The notes beneath the pieces were generated by a model that had not been told where the DNA came from, ran no database searches, and saw only the letters and a list, made by a program, of their open reading frames with translations. 64,000 nt of DNA from Lactococcus paracarnosus (lineage in GTDB: Bacteria > Bacillota > Bacilli > Lactobacillales > Streptococcaceae): NCBI RefSeq assembly GCF_006770285.1, contig NZ_CP017195.1:620001-684000 (forward strand), in the 5' to 3' direction. This document shows positions 55,374 through 64,000 of this stretch, piece after piece; position 1 is the stretch's first letter, and each line of letters opens with the position of its first letter. Both the position numbers and the translations under genes were made by a program.

Positions 55374-58300
55374 ATGTACTTAAAGCAAATCGAGATGGTC
55401 GGATTTAAATCTTTTGCTGATCGGACTAAACTGACATTTGATACAGGTGTGACGGCCATCGTAGGCCCTAATGGCTCTGGTAAGTCAAATGTTACTGAGA
55501 GTTTACGCTGGGCGCTTGGGGAGCAATCTGCTAAGAGTTTACGTGGCGCTAAGATGCCTGATATCATTTTTGCAGGGACACAAAAACGTCGGGCACTTAA
55601 CTATGCAGAGGTTATCGTCACATTTGATAACTCTGACAATTACTTACCGAGTGAAAAAACAGTTGTTGTAACGCGCAGGCTTTATCGAAACGGCGATAGC
55701 GAGTTTTTGATTAATGACAAAAAAGTGCGCTTAAGGGATGTCCATGAATTATTTATGGATACTGGACTTGGTCGGGATAGCTTCTCAATTATTTCTCAAG
55801 GTAAAATCGAAGCTATTTTTAACAGCAAACCAGAAGAACGTCGGGCTATTTTTGAGGAAGCAGCGGGCGTTTTAAAGTATAAGACCAGAAAGAAAGAAAC
55901 TGAGAGTAAGCTTTCTGCGACGCAAGAAAATATGGATCGCTTAGATGATATTATCTATGAGTTAGATGGTCAGCTTACCCCTTTGCGTGCACAGCGTGAT
56001 GTGGCTTTGCAATTCCGTGAACTTGATGAAAAACGTGGACAACTTGGTTTGTCTGTTTTAGTGGCGCAGCTGACAGCAGAAAAGCATCAGCACGAACAGA
56101 TAACAGAAGAGCTTGAGACGGTGTCACGGTCGTTGACTGAAATTGATCAGGTCGAAACGGCTGTTTCTCGTGAGCTAGGAACCTTGAAGCAAAAGCGCAG
56201 GGATGTCGAGCAGGCACAAGAAAAGATGCAAGATGAGTTGTTGCAATTAACAACTGCCAAGTCTGATTTTCAGTCCAAAATTACGATTTATCATAACCAG
56301 GCACAAATGTCCCAAAAATCAGAAGCAGAACGGACATCACGTATTCAGCTTCTGACTGATAAAGTAGCAGAACTGGGAGAAGAACTGACTAAGCTATCTG
56401 ATAAGCTGTCTGATAATCAGGCGAATAAATCAGATTTGACTGCACAAATTCAAACATTGGAAAGTAAACTCGCGAATTTATCAGAGAATCCAGAAGATGC
56501 GATAGAACGCTTACGGGCTGAATTTGTTGACTTAGTTAATCAGGAAGCACAGTTATCAAATCGCATCACTAAAAATACATCTGAGCTGAACAATATAGTG
56601 GCAAATGCTGCAAGTAGATCAGATGAAAATAAATTATTGTCAGATAAATATACGACATTAAAAGCTGAATTAGCCGAAACAAGTCAGCAGGCAGCAGACT
56701 TAAAAGCTTTGATTGCCAAATTGCTTAGCCAATATCAGACAGCTGAAACGACAGGTAAGCAACTAGATGCTCAGCATGAGCAACTGCAAACAGGTCTTTT
56801 TGCTGCTATGGATACGCTAAATAAAACCAAGGCACGTTTGTCAAGCTTGGAAAATATCAGGGCATCTCATGCTAATTTCTATCAAGGGGTTAAGGCGGTT
56901 TTACAAGCGTCAGATCAATTACCAGGTGTGATAGGTGCGATAGCAGATCTGATTAGGTTTGATAAAAAATATGCGACTGCTATAGACATCGCCTTAGGTG
57001 CAGGGTCTCAAAACGTTGTCGTATCTGATGAGCAGGCAGCAAAAGCAGCCATTAACTTTTTGAAAGCGCAACGCTTAGGCAGAGCCACTTTTCTACCTCT
57101 GACGACGATTAAACCAAGATACTTTAGTAAGTTAGCACAAGTTTCGGGGATGCCTGGTTTTGTTGATGTGGCACAAAATTTGGTATCTTACGATGCCCAA
57201 TTAGCACCTGCATTATCTAATTTACTAGGCAGTGTCCTAATTGTAGATAATAATGATAATGCAAGCAAGATTGCGCGTGCCTTGAATTTTACGGCACGGA
57301 TTGTTGCCTTGGATGGGACAGAGATTAGACCAGGTGGCTCTTTTTCAGGTGGTGCGAATAAGAAGCAGTCGACAACCTTTACAAATGTGGAGATTGACGC
57401 GTTAACACAACAAGTGATCGGCTTTGATACACAGGTCAGAGCATTGGAAACGCAGCTCCAAGACGTGCAAGCCAAGAGGAGCGAGATAAATGCAGTCCTC
57501 TCTGACCTCCGTCAAAAAGGGGAAGCGAGTCGTCTTGATAGTCAGGCATGCACCCTAAAAGAGCAAGCACTTTTGGCTACAAAAGCAGATATAGAGAGTC
57601 GTCTGGCACTGTCAAATGTGTCTGGTGAGCAGACACGTGTTGGCAAGCTCAAGGCTGGAAATCTATCCAGTACAGAAAGACTGGACACGATAGCGGTTGA
57701 AAAAGAGCAAATTAACACGGCTATAGCGCAACTGAAAAGTAGCCAATCAGAAATTAAGGCTATGACTGAGCAGGTAAGACAAGACTTGCAAGGCAAACAA
57801 TTGGCTTGCAATGACATCCTGTCTGATATCCGGCATGAGACGACTGAAATCAAGCGCTTGACTGCTGAAAAAAGTGCCCTTGATCAAGAAATTAAGGCCT
57901 TAGCTGTTGAAAATGAGACACATGATGCAAGCTTAACTGCCGACCGTCTAGCAACACTATCAGACAATCTGAGCAAGGTCAGTGAAAAATTTGATGCCAC
58001 CAGTATCAAAATGGTCTCGCTTAAGTTTGAGCGTGAAGACTTGACGGCACAACTCGATGAGTTAGCGTTAACCCACGAAGCAACGAATAGAGAAAAACAA
58101 GATCTGCTTACTCAAAAAACAAGATTTGGCTTATCACTAGAGTCATTAGAAAGTCTCTTGATAAAACGTCAAAATAAATTAATTGATGCCTATCAGATGA
58201 GCTTTGACGCAGCAAAAACACTGGCTCAGGAGGTCACAAACTTACCAGAAAGTGAGCGTCAACTCCAAGGGCTTGAAACGCAGATTCGTAGATTAGGCCC

Positions 58301-58913
58301 TGTCAATCTGGCAGCCATCGATCAATTTGATGAGGTCAATAAGCGACGTGACTTCTTAAATACGCAAAAAGATGATTTGCTGCATGCCAAAGCCTTGTTA
58401 GAAGCGACGATTGATGAGATGGATGATGAGGTCAAGGTTAAATTTAAGACAACTTTTGAAGCGATTAGACTAGCCTTTAAAACAAACTTCACACAGATGT
58501 TTGGTGGCGGTCAAGCTGATCTGATTTTGAATTCTGAAAATTTGTTGGAGGCAGGCATCGAGATTGATGTGCAACCACCAGGTAAAAAACTGGCGAGTTT
58601 AAATCTCATGAGTGGTGGTGAAAAATCTTTGACTGCTCTAGCCTTACTATTCTCGATTATACGCGTTAGAACGGTGCCGTTCGTCGTCCTCGATGAGGTT
58701 GAAGCTGCACTGGATGAAGCAAATGTCAAACGATTTGGTGATTATATGACCCGTTTCGATGAAAATAGTCAGTTTATCGTTGTCACCCACAGAAAAGGCA
58801 CGATGAAGGCCGCTAAAGTCATGTATGGTGTCACCATGCAAGAAGGCGGCATCTCAAAAATCGTCTCTGTCAAGCTCAAAGATTTTGTAGCAGAAGAACA
58901 AGAAAAATCTTAA
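55374..58913 (+). CDS. smc: Chromosome segregation protein SMC
   Basis: The 1179-residue protein has the full SMC plan: Walker A VGPNGSGKSNVTESLRWALG (about 31-50), two long coiled coils (about 170-500 and 660-1010), a hinge (about 515-645, GVIGAIADLIRFDKKYATAIDIALG in parts), the ABC signature LMSGGEKSLTALALLFS (about 1078-1094) and Walker B VPFVVLDEVEAALDE. With ScpA/ScpB it loops and segregates the chromosome. It forms an operon with rnc, as in streptococci, and ends in a terminator. Confidence 0.97.
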   Translation: MYLKQIEMVGFKSFADRTKLTFDTGVTAIVGPNGSGKSNVTESLRWALGEQSAKSLRGAKMPDIIFAGTQKRRALNYAEVIVTFDNSDNYLPSEKTVVVTRRLYRNGDSEFLINDKKVRLRDVHELFMDTGLGRDSFSIISQGKIEAIFNSKPEERRAIFEEAAGVLKYKTRKKETESKLSATQENMDRLDDIIYELDGQLTPLRAQRDVALQFRELDEKRGQLGLSVLVAQLTAEKHQHEQITEELETVSRSLTEIDQVETAVSRELGTLKQKRRDVEQAQEKMQDELLQLTTAKSDFQSKITIYHNQAQMSQKSEAERTSRIQLLTDKVAELGEELTKLSDKLSDNQANKSDLTAQIQTLESKLANLSENPEDAIERLRAEFVDLVNQEAQLSNRITKNTSELNNIVANAASRSDENKLLSDKYTTLKAELAETSQQAADLKALIAKLLSQYQTAETTGKQLDAQHEQLQTGLFAAMDTLNKTKARLSSLENIRASHANFYQGVKAVLQASDQLPGVIGAIADLIRFDKKYATAIDIALGAGSQNVVVSDEQAAKAAINFLKAQRLGRATFLPLTTIKPRYFSKLAQVSGMPGFVDVAQNLVSYDAQLAPALSNLLGSVLIVDNNDNASKIARALNFTARIVALDGTEIRPGGSFSGGANKKQSTTFTNVEIDALTQQVIGFDTQVRALETQLQDVQAKRSEINAVLSDLRQKGEASRLDSQACTLKEQALLATKADIESRLALSNVSGEQTRVGKLKAGNLSSTERLDTIAVEKEQINTAIAQLKSSQSEIKAMTEQVRQDLQGKQLACNDILSDIRHETTEIKRLTAEKSALDQEIKALAVENETHDASLTADRLATLSDNLSKVSEKFDATSIKMVSLKFEREDLTAQLDELALTHEATNREKQDLLTQKTRFGLSLESLESLLIKRQNKLIDAYQMSFDAAKTLAQEVTNLPESERQLQGLETQIRRLGPVNLAAIDQFDEVNKRRDFLNTQKDDLLHAKALLEATIDEMDDEVKVKFKTTFEAIRLAFKTNFTQMFGGGQADLILNSENLLEAGIEIDVQPPGKKLASLNLMSGGEKSLTALALLFSIIRVRTVPFVVLDEVEAALDEANVKRFGDYMTRFDENSQFIVVTHRKGTMKAAKVMYGVTMQEGGISKIVSVKLKDFVAEEQEKS

Positions 58914-58969
58914 AGTATACATCAAATGTCGTTGTCAAGACATCAAATTGATAATTAATAGATTAGTAG

Positions 58970-59001
58970 ACCTCATTTCTCCATAGGAAATGAGGTTTTT
59001 C
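58970..59001 (+). terminator. Terminator after smc
   Basis: ACCTCATTTC (58970-58979), 7-nt loop, GAAATGAGGT (58987-58996), then TTTTC. Confidence 0.85.
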
Positions 59002-59020
59002 TGGACTTGGCAAGCTAATC

Positions 59021-59064
59021 AGGTAGTTTTAAATGATAAGTCAACTCATCATTTAAAACTACCT
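59021..59064. repeat. 17-bp perfect inverted repeat upstream of the HAD gene
   Basis: AGGTAGTTTTAAATGAT (59021-59037) and ATCATTTAAAACTACCT (59048-59064) with a 10-nt centre. It lies directly after the smc terminator and 43 bp before the -10 box of the next gene; no T-run follows. Confidence 0.8.
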
Positions 59065-59103
59065 AGCCTTAGTAGCATCCAGCAAGTCAAAGTCTATATT
59101 TTT

Positions 59104-59112
59104 TGTTATAAT
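59104..59112 (+). promoter_or_regulatory. Extended -10 promoter placing the HAD gene start at +1
   Basis: TG (59104-59105), one base, TATAAT (59107-59112); 7 nt further is the A of ATG 59119. Confidence 0.6.
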
Positions 59113-59118
59113 GAGAGC

Positions 59119-59925
59119 ATGACGAAAATAAACTTATTAGCACTTGATTTAGATGGGACACTACTGACACACGATAAAAAAATTTCGGATGAAAATAAAG
59201 CAGCCATCAAAGCTGCCCAAGCACAGGGTGTGCATGTGGTCATCACGACAGGTAGACCGCTAAAAGCGATTGAACATATCCTAAGCGAGTTAGACCTGTT
59301 AGTTGCGACTGAATATTCGATTACCTTTAATGGTGGCCTAGTCCAACGCAATAATGGCGAGATCTTATCTCAAAAGACCTTTTCTTATGAGAATCTAGTT
59401 GAACTCCATGAGGCATTTGAGCAACTGGATCTTCCCTTTGATGTGATTTCCGAGGGCAAGTGTTATGAGACAAATCCTAAGTCACTCTATCAGGGCTTTA
59501 GTCCATTTCTAGACTTTACCATGGGAGACTTTGATACGATTCCTAAAGATATTATTTTAAACAAGGCAGTCAGTGCAATAGATGCCGACTTTTTAGATCA
59601 GCAAATTAAAAAAATTCCTGCTAGCTTAAAAAGTAAATACGAGATTTTTAAATCACGTGATATTTTACTTGAAATCATGCCCAAGGGTGTGGTGAAATCA
59701 TTTGGTCTTGAGCAGCTAATTGCGATTTTAGGGATTGAACAAGCAAGTGTCATGGCCATGGGCGATGAAGAAAACGATATTACCATGCTAAGCTGGGCTG
59801 GACTTGGCATTGCCATGAAAAATGCAACCGCAGAAGTCAAGGCTATAGCAGATGTGACAGCACCATTGACAAATGATGAGCATGGTGTTGCATGGGCGAT
59901 AAAAACCTATATTTTGGAGGATTAA
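59119..59925 (+). CDS. Cof-type HAD-IIB phosphatase
   Basis: The protein has 268 residues from ATG 59119. HAD motif I LLALDLDGTLL (Asp nucleophile near 11), motif II TTGRP (about 45-49), motif III Lys region and motif IV MGDEENDITMLSWAGLGIAM (about 214-233). Cap type C2 places it among Cof/YidA-like sugar-phosphate or flavin-nucleotide phosphatases. The longer frame from 58990 passes through the terminator and palindrome and is rejected. It overlaps no gene, but ftsY begins right after its stop, so the two are co-transcribed. Confidence 0.9.
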   Translation: MTKINLLALDLDGTLLTHDKKISDENKAAIKAAQAQGVHVVITTGRPLKAIEHILSELDLLVATEYSITFNGGLVQRNNGEILSQKTFSYENLVELHEAFEQLDLPFDVISEGKCYETNPKSLYQGFSPFLDFTMGDFDTIPKDIILNKAVSAIDADFLDQQIKKIPASLKSKYEIFKSRDILLEIMPKGVVKSFGLEQLIAILGIEQASVMAMGDEENDITMLSWAGLGIAMKNATAEVKAIADVTAPLTNDEHGVAWAIKTYILED

Positions 59926-61236
59926 ATGGGCTTATTTGATAAAATTTTTGGTAAAAAAATAGAAGAACAGATTGAAGATAATCAAACGGCGGATATCTTT
60001 AAGTTTGACCTAGCAGACTTAGATACAGTAGCTGAGGCCGATAGTGACCTACAAGCAGATGTGTTGGTATCTGTAGCTACCGAGATACCTGTTGAAGAGG
60101 ATCAACAGCCACCGATAACAGTGGTGTCAGAACCGTTTGTAGATGCGGCAATAGACATGCCGATCGAACCAGTTGTAATACCGATTGAAGGTCTACCAGA
60201 AGCAACACCAGAGTCAGTACCAGAATCTGCACCAGAATTTGCACCAGAGTCAATACCAGAATCAATACCAGAATCAATACCTGAGGTAACGACTCCAGTA
60301 GTTGAGGCACCTCAGGAAATTGAAGACAAGTATGAAAAATCATTGAAAAAAACGAGTAAGTCATTTGGGGCACGTTTTAATGCCTTTTTATCTAACTTTA
60401 GATCTGTTGATGAAGCCTTCTTTGAAGAATTAGAAGATACCTTGATCATGAGTGATGTTGGTGTTGATGTTGCGACACAACTGACAGATGATTTGCGTCA
60501 TGAAGTTAAATTACAAAATGCCAAGTCGAAAGATGATGTGAAGCGCGTCATCATCGAAAAAATGGTCGATAATTTTGGTGAGTCTGGATTAGAAACTAGC
60601 TTAATCATCCGCGAGCCACTGACAGTTATGCTATTCGTTGGGGTAAACGGTGTCGGTAAAACGACGACGATCGGTAAATTAGCCAATCGCTTTAAAAATG
60701 AAGGTAAGAAAGTCTTACTAGCAGCCGCAGATACTTTTAGAGCTGGTGCGACTGATCAACTGGTCGAGTGGTCACGCCGCAGTGGCGTTGATATCGTCGT
60801 CGGTAAAGAAAAATCTGATCCTGCTTCGGTTGTCTTTGATGCGGTTAAGCGTGCACAAGTTGAGCAGTTCGATGTGCTGTTAATCGATACAGCTGGGCGC
60901 TTGCAAAATAAGGATAACCTGATGAAAGAGCTTGAAAAAATGGGCAAAATCATCAAACGTGAACTACCAGACGCCCCTCATGAGACCTTGTTAGCATTGG
61001 ATGCGACAACGGGTCAAAATGCGATTTCTCAAGCAAAAGAATTTTCAAAAGTGACACCATTAACAGGTATTGTCTTAACAAAACTAGATGGTTCTGCTAA
61101 GGGTGGTATTATTTTAACAATCCAACAGATTTTAAAAATTCCAGTTAAACTAGTTGGACTTGGTGAAGGTCTAACGGACTTAGAGAACTTTGATGAGGCA
61201 CTCTTTGTAAAAGGGCTATTCCAAGATCTGCTTTAA
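59926..61236 (+). CDS. ftsY: Signal recognition particle receptor FtsY
   Basis: The 436-residue protein has an acidic N-terminal A-domain (about 1-135) rich in Glu, Asp, Val and Pro, which contains about seven PESx repeats, and an NG GTPase domain: FVGVNGVGKTTTIGKLA (about 236-252), DTFRAGATDQL, LLIDTAGRLQ and LTKLDGSAKGG. It receives ribosome-SRP complexes at the membrane. TGGAGG before ATG overlaps the end of the HAD gene. The repeat number in the A-domain probably varies between strains. Confidence 0.96.
   Translation: MGLFDKIFGKKIEEQIEDNQTADIFKFDLADLDTVAEADSDLQADVLVSVATEIPVEEDQQPPITVVSEPFVDAAIDMPIEPVVIPIEGLPEATPESVPESAPEFAPESIPESIPESIPEVTTPVVEAPQEIEDKYEKSLKKTSKSFGARFNAFLSNFRSVDEAFFEELEDTLIMSDVGVDVATQLTDDLRHEVKLQNAKSKDDVKRVIIEKMVDNFGESGLETSLIIREPLTVMLFVGVNGVGKTTTIGKLANRFKNEGKKVLLAAADTFRAGATDQLVEWSRRSGVDIVVGKEKSDPASVVFDAVKRAQVEQFDVLLIDTAGRLQNKDNLMKELEKMGKIIKRELPDAPHETLLALDATTGQNAISQAKEFSKVTPLTGIVLTKLDGSAKGGIILTIQQILKIPVKLVGLGEGLTDLENFDEALFVKGLFQDLL
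60196..60282 (+). repeat. 12-bp tandem repeat in ftsY (PESx)
   Basis: About seven units related to ccagaatcaata run from 60196; the two at 60256-60279 are identical. It encodes PESV/PESA/PEFA/PESI units in the acidic domain. Confidence 0.85.
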
Positions 61237-61318
61237 TTCAGAAATTGACGCCTTACCTTTTTTATCAGGTCTTTAGTGATTGGCCTTGCACCTTTTTCAT
61301 CTGTATATGACCCAGTCA

Positions 61319-61347
61319 TTTACAAAAAGGTTAAAAAATAGTAAAAT
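61319..61347 (+). promoter_or_regulatory. prs promoter
   Basis: TTTACA (61319-61324), 17 bp, TAAAAT (61342-61347). Confidence 0.72.
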
Positions 61348-61374
61348 AAGAGTTAGAAAATCTCGGAGGATAAC

Positions 61375-62358
61375 ATGTCGTACGCAAACCTGAAGTTATT
61401 TGCACTTAGCTCAAACCAAGAATTGGCTAAAAAAATTGCCAAAAATATGGGGTTAGACCTCGGAAAATGTTCAGTGAAAACATTTAGTGATGGGGAAATT
61501 CAGATTAACATCGAAGAATCAGTTCGTGGTAGTCATGTCTTTCTAATCCAGTCTTCATCTAGTCCAGTTAACGAAAACTTGATGGAACTTTTAATTATGG
61601 TTGATGCTTTAAGAAGAGCTTCAGTTGGTACGATTAACGTTGTGATGCCTTATTATGGGTATGCGCGTCAAGATCGTAAAGCAAGACCACGTGAACCAAT
61701 TACATCTAAGTTGGTTGCAAATATGATTCAGATGGCTGGTGTTGATCGTCTGGTTACGATTGACCTCCATGCTTCACAAATTCAAGGCTTCTTTGATATT
61801 CCAGTAGACCACTTGATGGGTGCGCCACTGATTGCGGATTACTTCGAGCGTATTGGCTTGACAGGTGAAAATGGTGATGTCGTAGTCGTTTCACCTGACC
61901 ATGGTGGTGTAACGCGTGCCCGTAAATTGGCTGATTTCTTGAAAACACCGATTGCAATCATCGATAAACGTCGTCCACGTGCAAATGTGGCTGAGATCAT
62001 GAATATTATCGGCGATGTTAAAGGTAAAAAATGTGTCTTGATTGATGATATGATCGATACAGCTGGAACGATTACGCTGGCTGCAAATGCCTTAAAAGCA
62101 CTTGGTGCAACTGATATCTATGCCTCATGTACACACGGTGTCTTATCAGGACCAGCACTTGAGAGAATTGAAAGTTCATCGATTACAAAACTTGTGGTGA
62201 CAGATACGATTGAATTGCCACAAAGTATTCGTGACTCTGAAAAAATTACCGAGATTTCGATTTCGGCATTAATTGCAGATGCGATTATCCGCATTCACGA
62301 AAACCGTCCCTTGTCACCATTATTCCAAATGCGTGTCAAATCAGAAGATCTCGTTTAA
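61375..62358 (+). CDS. prs: Ribose-phosphate pyrophosphokinase
   Basis: The 327-residue class I PRPP synthase has [16 protein letters not shown] near 38-53, the flexible-loop and ATP region [17 protein letters not shown] (about 95-111), [14 protein letters not shown] (about 126-139) and the PRPP-binding [13 protein letters not shown] (about 220-232). It supplies PRPP for nucleotides, His and Trp. Start preceded by CGGAGG. A small hairpin at its stop codon separates it from the next gene. Confidence 0.96.
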   Translation: MSYANLKLFALSSNQELAKKIAKNMGLDLGKCSVKTFSDGEIQINIEESVRGSHVFLIQSSSSPVNENLMELLIMVDALRRASVGTINVVMPYYGYARQDRKARPREPITSKLVANMIQMAGVDRLVTIDLHASQIQGFFDIPVDHLMGAPLIADYFERIGLTGENGDVVVVSPDHGGVTRARKLADFLKTPIAIIDKRRPRANVAEIMNIIGDVKGKKCVLIDDMIDTAGTITLAANALKALGATDIYASCTHGVLSGPALERIESSSITKLVVTDTIELPQSIRDSEKITEISISALIADAIIRIHENRPLSPLFQMRVKSEDLV

Positions 62359-62377
62359 ACGCCATTGGGCGTTTTTT
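62357..62377 (+). terminator. Terminator at the prs stop codon
   Basis: AAACGCC (62357-62363), 4-nt loop, GGCGTTT (62368-62374), TTT. It overlaps the prs TAA and ends 10 nt before the next ATG. Confidence 0.75.
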
Positions 62378-62386
62378 GGTAAAGTC

Positions 62387-63151
62387 ATGAAAATAGCAGC
62401 ACTTGAAAAAATATTTCCTGTAAAAAAAGGCCTTAGCGACCATCCAGAATCAGTTATCGCATTTACAACCGACGGTGAGCAGTATTACATGAATAAAACT
62501 GACTTGACGTCTCGTGAAATCAGCTTATTTAATACTGTCTTATTTGCAACAAAAGAGATGAGGTTTGATCAGCTCTCTGCAGGTGTTTATCGCCTGATTC
62601 AACTTAAATCTGAAAGTTTTGATGAGATTGCTGAGCATCTATCTTTGATTTTCCCAACGCTCATCACGGTTGAGAAACAGGCATCAGACTATGGTGTCGC
62701 AATCGAAAAGTTATCATCTGATTGCTTATATGAGTCAGAGATGAAGCAGACACTCGCTACCTTATTTCAAGACTTGGGTGTCGAGGGTACCTATTATCTG
62801 GGCATGTTTTATGATCAGGCTGTATTAGCTGATCGTTATCAACTTGAAAAAAGTAATTTTGAACAAGGATTAACGTTCTCAGAAGCCTTGATTAAAGCAG
62901 GGATTAAACAAATAAGCAGTCATCCCTTATCGATCATCAAGCAGAGGCTGTTAACGGATTCAGATGCGCAAGCGTTGATCCAAAAACTTTACCAAAATGA
63001 TAGCAATCAACTCCAAACGGCAAAGGCCATGTTTATTCATCGCAATACCCTAACTCAAAAAATGAGAAAATTTGAAAGACAATACGGGCTAACCTTGACG
63101 GGGAGTGACTTGGTCTTACTTTATAGCTTGATTAATATAGCTGATAAGTGA
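62387..63151 (+). CDS. PucR/CdaR-type helix-turn-helix protein
   Basis: The protein has 254 residues from ATG 62387. The N-terminal 180 residues are not assigned; the C-terminal end has a PucR-family helix-turn-helix (ALIQKLYQNDSNQLQTAKAMFIHRNTLTQKMRKFERQYGL in parts, about 200-240), with the typical HRNTL-x-x-K-x-x-x-F. Such proteins regulate catabolic or nucleotide-related genes. Its place right after prs suggests but does not prove a nucleotide link. No Shine-Dalgarno is evident. The longer frame from 62273 runs inside prs and is rejected. Confidence 0.75.
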   Translation: MKIAALEKIFPVKKGLSDHPESVIAFTTDGEQYYMNKTDLTSREISLFNTVLFATKEMRFDQLSAGVYRLIQLKSESFDEIAEHLSLIFPTLITVEKQASDYGVAIEKLSSDCLYESEMKQTLATLFQDLGVEGTYYLGMFYDQAVLADRYQLEKSNFEQGLTFSEALIKAGIKQISSHPLSIIKQRLLTDSDAQALIQKLYQNDSNQLQTAKAMFIHRNTLTQKMRKFERQYGLTLTGSDLVLLYSLINIADK

Positions 63152-63162
63152 CCTAGCCTGAT

Positions 63163-63191
63163 TTGAAAAAATAGCAAAAATATCGTAAAAT
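63163..63191 (+). promoter_or_regulatory. leuS promoter
   Basis: TTGAAA (63163-63168), 17 bp, TAAAAT (63186-63191). Confidence 0.78.
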
Positions 63192-63220
63192 AAAGAATAA
63201 CTTTAAAAGGATGATCAGCC

Positions 63221-63262
63221 GATAGCAGGCATACTAGGCTAGCAAGTATGCGATGTCCTATC
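63221..63262 (+). promoter_or_regulatory. Leader hairpin before leuS
   Basis: GATAG/CTATC (63221-63225 with 63258-63262) and GCATACT/AGTATGC (63229-63235 with 63245-63251) form a two-part stem in the ~130-nt leader. No T-box consensus or terminator is present. Confidence 0.45.
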
Positions 63263-63327
63263 AGCCTATTTAAGATACATTTAAAAAACAAGTTAGTTGT
63301 CTAGACTAATCAAAAAGAAAGAGTACT

Positions 63328-64000
63328 ATGACTTTTAATCATCAAGCAATTGAAAAAAAATGGCAATTATTTTGGCAAGATAATCAGACCTTCAAAACAG
63401 GGACTGATAAAAATAAACCGAAGTTTTATGCCTTAGATATGTTTCCTTACCCGAGTGGTGCCGGCTTACACGTTGGGCACCCAGAAGGCTATACAGCGAC
63501 AGATATTTTGAGTCGTATGCGCCGTTCGCAAGGCTTTAATGTTTTACATCCCATGGGATGGGATGCCTTTGGCTTACCCGCGGAACAATATGCTATGGAT
63601 ACAGGAAATGATCCTGCTGAATTTACAGCAGAAAATATCGCGACGTTTAAGCGTCAAATCAATGCACTTGGCTTCTCATATGACTGGGAACGTGAAATTA
63701 ATACAACTGATCCTGATTATTACAAATGGACACAGTGGATTTTCACAAAACTTTATGAAAAAGGCTTAGCCTATGAAGCAGAAGTTGCAGTAAACTGGGT
63801 TGAAGAGCTTGGGACTGCGATTTCAAATGAAGAAGTACTACCTGATGGCACATCAGAACGTGGTGGCTATCCTGTCGTTCGTAAACCGATGCGTCAGTGG
63901 ATGCTTAAAATCACAGCCTATGCAGAGCGCTTACTCAATGATTTAGAAGACGTAGAATGGCCTGAGTCAGTTAAGGACATGCAACGCAACTGGATTGGTA
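63328..64000 (+). CDS. leuS: Leucyl-tRNA synthetase, N-terminal part (3' end outside window)
   Basis: The frame starts at ATG 63328 and is open to the window end (224 codons). It begins [22 protein letters not shown] and has the HIGH-type motif [19 protein letters not shown] (about 37-55), followed by the [13 protein letters not shown] block (about 75-87) that is characteristic of LeuRS. The editing domain and KMSKS motif lie beyond the window. AAAGAG is a weak ribosome site. It has its own promoter and hairpin leader. Confidence 0.95.
   Translation, partial: MTFNHQAIEKKWQLFWQDNQTFKTGTDKNKPKFYALDMFPYPSGAGLHVGHPEGYTATDILSRMRRSQGFNVLHPMGWDAFGLPAEQYAMDTGNDPAEFTAENIATFKRQINALGFSYDWEREINTTDPDYYKWTQWIFTKLYEKGLAYEAEVAVNWVEELGTAISNEEVLPDGTSERGGYPVVRKPMRQWMLKITAYAERLLNDLEDVEWPESVKDMQRNWIG

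Noticed and set aside
58990..59118. 43-codon N-terminal extension of the HAD protein
   Set aside because: The extension runs through a terminator tail, a palindrome and the promoter; the HAD fold begins at MTKINLLALDLDGT.
60077..60373. Leu/Val-rich minus-strand frame opposite ftsY
   Set aside because: It is a mirror of the PESx repeat, with no ribosome site or family resemblance.
63192..63327. T-box riboswitch before leuS
   Set aside because: The leader is about 130 nt, has no GGTGGNACCGCG-type T-box sequence and no terminator/antiterminator pair; only one hairpin is present.

Overview
This window looks like chromosomal DNA of a lactic streptococcal relative, most likely a Lactococcus of the L. 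piscium / L. raffinolactis group (now often called Pseudolactococcus). The evidence is the 16S gene at 28791, the low GC content, the gdpP-rplI-dnaB, dnaB-dnaI-der, rimP-nusA-rnpM-ylxQ-infB-rbfA and dnaG-rpoD gene orders, the streptococcal-type CcrZ and Veg proteins, and a 16S-Ala-23S-5S-tRNA operon of lactococcal order. There are no insertion sequences, phage genes or CRISPR arrays. Almost all genes point in the + direction.

Layout. 1-8231: c-di-AMP hydrolysis (gdpP tail), ribosomal L9, replicative helicase, Veg, CcrZ, TrmB, NrdR, the helicase loaders DnaB/DnaI and the GTPase Der. 8308-9264 (-): a cation/Ca2+ exchanger. 9449-15562: an accessory sugar operon with a GH1 6-phospho-beta-glucosidase, a ROK kinase, a lone PTS EIIC, a MupG-family protein and an intracellular SGNH esterase, behind a cre-overlapped promoter. 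15874-21276: the rimP-nusA-infB-rbfA translation operon. 21499-25900: a MATE exporter behind a palindromic operator, ligA, a lipid kinase and tRNA-Ser. 26115-28180: an ASCH-domain pseudogene and an MFS drug exporter behind a candidate transcription attenuator. 28483-35764: the rRNA operon with a trailing cluster of 16 tRNA genes and one degenerate tRNA-Val relic. 35847-44152: dnaG-rpoD, clpE (CtsR-controlled), def (-) and uvrB. 44358-48660: two paralogous amino-acid-binding lipoproteins and serC-serA. 48661-54408: an ArsC/Spx-like gene sitting next to a decayed copy of the serA 3' end, exoA and a YbgA-family gene (-), metG, a GNAT acetyltransferase and a DUF1310-like membrane protein. 54652-61236: rnc-smc, a Cof-type HAD phosphatase and ftsY. 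61375-64000: prs, a PucR-type HTH protein and the start of leuS.

Working together, most of the window is information-processing housekeeping: replication restart and initiation, translation initiation, tRNA charging, protein targeting and DNA repair. The accessory parts are the sugar operon, the drug exporter with its leader, and the altered stretch after serA.

The most interesting signals are five. (1) Extended -10 boxes lie so close to the start codons of uvrB, ligA, rnc, exoA and a HAD gene that their mRNAs would be leaderless. (2) The MFS exporter has an attenuator-like leader with a 13-codon ORF. (3) A diverged serA 3'-end copy forms a direct repeat around the DNA between serA and the ArsC-like gene. 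(4) The EIIC/MupG/SGNH operon may import and deacetylate an acylated disaccharide. (5) A tRNA-Val relic lies between 5S and tRNA-Val. All functional statements are read from sequence without database searches.
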